DNA of 64,000 nucleotides from Acanthacorydalis orientalis (Eukaryota; Arthropoda; Insecta; Megaloptera; Corydalidae), in the NCBI GenBank assembly GCA_034766995.1, contig CM068323.1, forward strand, positions 27,189,490-27,253,489. The letters are read 5' to 3'. A program made the translations under genes and the position numbers. Of this stretch, positions 46,570 to 55,201 are shown piece after piece. Each line of letters opens with the position of its first letter. The first letter of the stretch is position 1. The notes below the pieces were generated by a model. The model had not been told where the DNA came from, searched no databases, and was given only the letters and a program-made list of their open reading frames with translations.

Positions 46570-48457
46570 CTATATTTTTTGTACGTCATTAACTTGTATA
46601 CAGTAGTTAATTACACATTGTTAAATTGACTGTGAAATTTAATTAATGGGAATACGCATAATGTCAGTTTTCAACTTAAAATTCATGTTGATATTTTATT
46701 ATAGCATGAAACAATTATTTCTGTTTATTTACTATAAGTAATCGTGATGAGAGTTGAATCTGTGTCCTAAATCGTCCAGTTGTTTTCATATTAAAATTAG
46801 GTAAATGCGTTGTTGTATCTAAATCAAATTATTAAAATTAAAATGTGTGTTTATCCAACATTATAATAATTGTTTATTTGACAAACATTAATAATAAATT
46901 AGTTGAAAATGTGAAACTAGCGATAAAACTGTATATTTCTTAAGGTACAAACTTGATTATAAAAAGAAACCCTTATTAAAACAGATTTGTATAATCGATA
47001 GGGGAACAGTTTCTGTAGAAACAAACTTGATTAGTTTTTTAATATAATGTAACTGATTCTTTCTGAATACTTTAAATATTCATTACTCGTCTTAATATAG
47101 AACTCATCTAAATATGTTAAAAAATTGAATTATATTATCAGTTAAGAGATAAAATCTCCTTAATAAATTAAATCAATTGCTTAAATCAATGTAAAAAGAT
47201 ATCATCTCGTTTAATTTATTTCAAACTGATGTTTCGAATACGTTTACGAAGTATATTCTCAGAGAGATATATTAAATTGAAATTAAGTACGCTACATTTT
47301 ATTTATAGAAGAAAGTATTTTTTGAAACGATATGAACGAACAGGCAGAAAAACCATATATCCGATATTTATCAAACCTTATATGAAAATAATAACGGAAT
47401 GTTCACAAACGGTTTCATGTCCTTTAATTTATTTAATAATTAAAAACACTTAAACAATACCGATTTACATTTTTAATCATTTATTAAATCAACAGCATAT
47501 TATTCGCAGTAATTGAAAAAACTTATCATAAAGTCAATTTTACCTGTTTTTCGTTATCGTTCGTTGCGAACTGACTACTGAAATTAAATTGAAACCAAAC
47601 GTTGAAATTTGAATTTCATTTAAACAAAATAGAATTTGTATATTCGCGAAACAAACTGAAATGATTACATCTACTTCATAACACGAATTTGACTGCGAAT
47701 GAACAAGTTTTCCTTTTAAATTCATAGTCTGATTTAATTCACGGGATTTTCAAAACATGACTCCGTCTCGTTTATAAGAAAATTTGTATGATATTGCGTT
47801 CGCTTGTCTCAGGTTTATGTATGTGTGTATCCGTTCATTTTTATTAATCGCGATTGATCTTTTTTTTCCGAAAAAAATATATTACGAAATGTAATCGACG
47901 CAAATACACGATATTTGAACCAATAATGTTATTACACTTCACACATCACGTTGTAGAATAAATGTGCAGGTATTAATAGAAATATCTTTGACGGTGACTG
48001 CATAACAATATATCATTTCACTTCTCTTCGTGTAAAATAAAATTTAATATTCACATTTTTTCTACAACGCTTACAATCTAAATAAAATATATATATATTT
48101 TTATTTTCAATGTTTCAGAGTTTTCAAAGAGCTTTCAAAGAGTTTTCAAAGTAAAATTCATGGCAAATTGTAAAGAGCAAATATTATTGGATGAAGAAAT
48201 AAATATGTAATAAATATATCTTACTTTATTTACCATTACTTTGTAATCTCTCTCTCTATATATGTATATGTATATATATATCATCAGCCTCTGTCAATCC
48301 ACTATTGAATAAAGACCTCTTGATTTTCCACTTTGTACGATTTGTTTCTCTCTCTCTATATATATATGTATATGTATATATAATCATCAGCATCCTCTGT
48401 CAATCCACTGCCGAATAAAGGCCTCTTTCATGATTTGTCATTTTGTACGATTGCATA

Positions 48458-48510
<53 letters not shown>

Positions 48511-48611
48511 TATCATCATCATCAGCCTATGTCAATCCACTGATGGATAAAGGCCTCTTCCAAGATTTTCCATTTTGTACGATTAAATGTCTCTCTCTCT
48601 CTCTATATATA

Positions 48612-48650
<39 letters not shown>

Positions 48651-49389
48651 ATATATATATATATATATATATATAAATACACATTGTCATGTTTCGCAGT
48701 AATAAAAGTTTCCAAGTACAAACAAAGAAACAGAATAAACAATAGTTATGACTATCTAGGACGAAATATGTTTCAATCCGAACAAAAACAACAATAAGAA
48801 ATAATTTACTCTGCATAAGCTACCGTACCTCATCTGTGTTTTATTCGTTATTAACATTACAATAAAGTGTTGTTTTACCTTTCATTTCTCACGTTGAGGA
48901 ACAAACATTTCTGTTAATACACGTATCGTATAATTTCACTTCTGTGGACAATTTCTGCTCTCGTGCATTCACTACATAATTATACTTTATATGTACAAAC
49001 ACAAATATACATATATATATATATATATATATACACATGATATGTGTATATTTATTTAGAAAATTATTTTAAATGCTCGTGCGCCCATTCAAGTTTTACA
49101 CCGTATATGATTTTGTTAAGAATATTATATTCATAATAAGTAAGTGTGTCCATAAAACCTTTTGTTATTAAGACATAAGTTTAATATACATTTGAAATAT
49201 TGTCGAGCACACTGATATTTTAATTAATTACCGTTATGTATTTAATAACTGACTTGATTATTCATTTTTTGGATGAAATAATTAGATTAATCGCTTATCT
49301 GTTTTTATTTCAAATATTTAAATAATAGATATAAATACTATGCGTGGAAATATGTTATTAAATAAAGTAATAAGCTAATAAACAAGAAG

Positions 49390-49435
<46 letters not shown>

Positions 49436-50836
49436 GCGCGTGTGCGTTCGGAACTACAAATGAAATATTTGTTTTTAATACTGATTTTATTAAAACTGAA
49501 CTAACGGAATACAAGACGAGATCTCCACTCTATTGAATTAAACGGCATCAATTTATTTTTTGTTGGTAACAATACCAACTGTCAGCTGTTAATTATGTCA
49601 TCAATCATTCGTTTGGATACTGATAATAACCCTTCTCGTTCACCATTATTTACAGATTATGAATAACATTTTCTGCTGATTTTGTGTACGTGTTGCGGCT
49701 GACTTCCATTAATTAATATTTACTGAAAACAAATTTAGTTTCAAGTTTCTATGAAATCGTATCCTATAATTTTATATTAGATGTAGAATAACAGATATAT
49801 CATTTCTACTAATTAATTAATTCCAGATGCATTGAGACATTTTATCGGGAAGACAATAATATTATGCTTTTTCCTTTTTTTAATTTGTTTAATTATAGTA
49901 TTTACTGTTATTTTAGTATTTAATATACAAAACTTCTTCAATTTTCTTCTATTTATAATTAGCACTATTTAAATATTATATCATAGTTTTAAATTACATT
50001 AAATAATAATATAAAATGGAAATTTGTGATTTATTGAATTTCTGAAATAAAATGTATGCCTAAATATATTATTATTAAAGTATTTTAAGACAATCTATTA
50101 AAAATATCATCCTGATTAGAAAAAAAATAAGAAATATATTGATAAGAATATCGATATAATTCTTGAGTTGATGTGAAAAGAAGAAAAACATAACATAATA
50201 GCATCATCCAACAACATTCACATCACATACACAGACACACACAATAATGGCGTACAAATTTCCACACAAAGCGCACAACAGAGCGTTCAAATTCATATGT
50301 TGTTCCGAAACAAAACGATACCAGCTTCTTAACCTCAGCTATGATCAATGGATTATGTCAAAATCTGAATCGACGTATCTTGAATGTGACGTTTATAAAG
50401 ATATACGACGCTGTCGATGAAAAAAAGTGTCATGTATCAGTGAGCTGCCACGCGCGTGCAAAGTTTATGTTCCTGTCGGTGAGAAATGTGCCAGGAGGAC
50501 GGACTGTTAGATTCCGGCCGTAACAACGGACGTATTGGCGCGGGCGTCGGTTCACTGACCATGAAACAGTCATCAATCAATGCTTCAACAGAACTCACTT
50601 TTTCCATGTCAGATAAATATGTGGAAAGAAGAGAATATGGGAGATTTAATGAAGCTAATAAGCATACACGGATTCGCAATAAATCAATTGGTAAAGTGTC
50701 ATCACAGAGGCATTCAACGTGATGTGTGTGAAAATGTAGACAGTTAATGGATTCGTGTCGGGATTTAGTTAAGAAATTCCGCTGTTCTATTTGAACATTT
50801 ACAAATGTACTTATATGCATATAAATACTACATACA

Positions 50837-50906
<70 letters not shown>

Positions 50907-51644
50907 CGCGCCGGAAATTATTTGCGCGTTATAAAATTATAATATTGAATTTAATATCAATGACATTATGCGTGAATAGCTGAATCATCTATGCAGATGT
51001 CTATTTACACATTACGTTGACACTGAATTTACTTTGTTGCAGTGACTTAGGTTTTTTGTTTGTTAAGATTAATAAATAAAAAGCATAAAGTAACAATTCG
51101 GAAAGTATTTGCGTCTGAGAAGATATTAGTATCCGAGGCTTTAATTAAAGGTATGATAATTGAATTTATTTATTAAATCATTTATTACCGATTTCATTTC
51201 CCTCTACAACTTTTGTTATAGCAAAACGACGAGAAGTAGAGAACTTACTTGGTTTGCAATGTTTATAAAGAAATATTAAAATATTTGCGTAGTAAAGAAT
51301 TGTTTGTTGTAATGATTTTTTCCACCTACTATTATTCTATCCAATATGTGAAAGAATTCAACTGATAGTGCGATTTAAACTCCATGTATGTTTCAATTGT
51401 GTGATAAAGGCGAAGTGGCCGTCTGCACTGAATGGGCTATTGAAGTATCAGATATCCCAATTGCCCATTTACAGCAGACAAGCAGCTACCTCCCTCGAAA
51501 CCATATACTGCATATATACAATTCAAAATACTTTACATGCTCGGTTTAAAATTGAACGTTTAAAAAAATAGGTAAATAAATACGAGCGTGTGAAATGTAA
51601 ATATATTTTAAATAAACTTTTAGAACAATTAAATTAAGTGCTTA

Positions 51645-51711
<67 letters not shown>

Positions 51712-54700
51712 TCGGTAAATGTTACAAAATTTAATTTTATTTAAATAGTTTTATACTGAGTATCATTCTACATCCGTGATATTTAATTTCAAAATAAATA
51801 CCTATTTCCCCACATCAATAACAGTATTGAATATTCTTATTGATCACAACTGTATTTTAACAATTCATCTGCTAGATAATTTGATAAATATTTTTTTAAT
51901 AGAGAGACATTTGTCATTCTTAATGAATATATAAGTACAGAAAGAACCGTATAATGATATTAATGTACAGTCGAACCAGACTTAGTATAAAATGTATTGG
52001 AAACCTATATAGAAAATTCATAAAAAAAATTGTCCGATGGAAAATAAAGAAAGCTATATAAGAATTCCTTTGTATACAAAGTTCGTGTTCATAGCGAAGT
52101 CAACGAACGGTAATAGAATTTATTGAAGTCAGTAATTAAAAGTAAGAGCGTGCCACGTTTTTGAGAACCTGATAATTGTTTTTTGTACGACAAGTGTTTT
52201 AGTTTTTTGTTTATAAGTAAAATTATTTATATTTATTATCAAGATTTACAAACTGTTTCGAATTATAAAATATGACATTTACTACAACACGATTTAATAT
52301 TGAAATAGTTATTTTTCGTTATTAAACCAGTTGTGCTTGCAGTCAGTGAAAATAAAAATATTATCACATTTTTTTTTAATTGAAATGTGTGACTAAACAT
52401 ATAACATAATTATATATCCCTTAAAATAATCCTTTTTGTGTTTAAAACGCAAACAAGATACTTATAAATTTATTATTAAAATACTTTTTTTTTATATTCT
52501 GCATATACTCAGGTATTTGCTTCGAATTTATATAAATAAACAAGTATTCTCTACTACACACACACAACACATCCGTAAAAAGACCGAGGATAAAATAAAA
52601 TCGCATTAAGGAAGCCAATTCTGTTTATATTCACGTCTGCTTTGAACAAAAAAGATGGATTTATGTGCTTAAATAAAAAAAATGCGGCCGTATTTGGAAA
52701 TTGAGAATAACAGTTGTCGACCTTTGTGTTATGAAATAAAATTAAATTATGATTATGATTTTATTTAAAGAAGAGTGTTAAATGAAATTTTGATTCCGCA
52801 GTCGTTCTGTAAAAGGGTATTTAAGGGAGTTTATAAAACATGCGCGATTTAAATACTTGTATCAAAAAAATAATATGTTCTTATCTATTTAACTCGTTCG
52901 TCATAGACATAAGTTTAAAAACTGTAAACCAATACATTTTTTTATAATCTCAATCATTATTAATGAGATAAGTATATCGTATTACAGGTAACTGTTTCAA
53001 TTATTGTAATTCAAGTTGTTATCATTTATTTAACCTCTTAAGCGTTTTGTTTTATTTTGAGAATATGCACTGCTGTGCTTAATTATTCCTAGGAGATGAG
53101 TATACTCAACGAAAACACAGTAAAGGCACTTCCTGTATGATTGGGTTAAATTATAACCAAGTGATAATTTTTTTTGATTGTTTCCATGAATTTTTTTTTA
53201 AATTTTATTGGTAAGTAATTCACAAATCGTATTTCATTACTGTTTGTTAGCATCCATTTTTTTAATCTTGAATATTGTTTCAAATTCAGGCGACTTTCCA
53301 AACATTTCTCAGTTTATAAATTAGTTTGATCCACTATTCTGTTCAGTAAGTCATAATCTAAACATTTTTCCATGTAGAACACATGTTCGGTTTTTGACGA
53401 ATGGGGAATAGTGAAATTTGTGCCAGGACGAGCAGTAAATTTAAATGAGGCCCGCTCTCAATCTCTAATATTCCACTGTACATTTGAATTTTTATTTTCT
53501 TTATCGGGTTTATTACCTTCTTCATCCTCATGACTACTTTTGTCAGAAGACGTTGAAATTACTGTTATAGTCATGAGAAAAACAATAAGAAAATTGCTTA
53601 GAAATATTCTAAAATGTGCTAAAATTACAAATATATTTTTTTTACCTAAATTTTACTATAAATGACAAAAGCGAATTTTTTTCTTCACGATGAGTAAACA
53701 CAACATTAAACAAAAAAATGCCATTTCTTCATGACAAGCATACTCGACATAAACGATTAAGTGGTTTAAATTATTTCGAATACGAAACTCTAACGGATAA
53801 ATATAGAAAAAAATATTTTTAGCAAAATAATTACACGGCTTACACTATTCTTAAATGTATATATTAAATATGAGATTGCAAACACTGTTCTACATTCAAC
53901 CGTGTCTGTACTGACCTGCTAACCTTTATGTATTAAATAAGAGAACAGCCCGAACGCTGTGAAGTTTACTGGACGCTCCGAAATATAGATTGAATTATTA
54001 ATGTCATTCACAAATTAGGTATTTCACGAAGACCGGTAAGTTGTGTACAGTGGGAGCTGAGCTCAAACTCTAACAATATATTTTTATATATTTAGTATAG
54101 AATGGTTGCGACTATATTATGATATTATATTTTTATAAATATTGTCTGACGGTTACCAATATAAACAGAAATATTTAACAATAGAATTTTATTAATTTCT
54201 GATTATCATTTTAATTTAATTCATGTTTGATCAGTTTAATTAGAAATGTTTCTCATACATACATGTTTAGATAAGAAATATATTAGCTGAACATTGATCG
54301 TTTCTATGTTAACTGTTGATTACATATAAATTATATTCATAACATTTGGAATATAGTCTTCGGTGAAAAGATATTAAAAATTCTTGTTATAAATCAATTA
54401 ATGTATAATTTTGTAATAATTCTGAAATAATTTAAAGAATGACATGATGATTAAATCTAAATATATAATATGTAAATAATTCCGACTTAAATGAAAATCA
54501 GCCGAACCGTATATTAAATTAATCGAAAAAATCACACATGAATCAATTCTATAAAAGAAATGAATGATACCTCGACCAAACAATTCAAATATGAAAATAA
54601 GTATAAAGATGTTCGGATTGAAAACGGCACGTGCATTTTTAAGAACCATGTTAAATGTATTAATACAGAACGGCATGTTGACAGCCACGAGTTCAAAAAC

Positions 54701-54982
54701 CGGAACAATTCATCAGGACGGTTGTCTTTTTGCGTGACAGTCGAGTGTTTAGCGTTCCATCCGGTTGTCCATAGCGGCTTTACAACTTCTGAACGTATAT
54801 TGGCCGATGCTTCATGTTTTATGTTGCGAATTGTGAATCATGATGTTTAGTTTCATCATGAGCATCATATGGTAACTCGTGGAACGTTCGTGTTGACAGA
54901 TCTGACCTGATTAAAGCTATCTATGTTGTTATTGCTTCAACAGCTTTATTACCAGCAGTTTTTCACCATTCTTTTTTAAATA

Positions 54983-55020
<38 letters not shown>

Positions 55021-55150
55021 AATGATGTACAATGTTATTTATTATATTTTTGGTTCATTTGATGGGTACGTGATTTTGTGAATTATTTTATTTTCAATAT
55101 TTTCATCAAATTAAAAGAGTAATCGTATTTCCTTGTTTTATTCAAGAAAT

Positions 55151-55201
<51 letters not shown>

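Noticed and set aside
48435..48797. Open frames rich in Tyr-Ile repeats (also at many other sites)
   Set aside because: They are translations of (TA)n microsatellites with no coding support.
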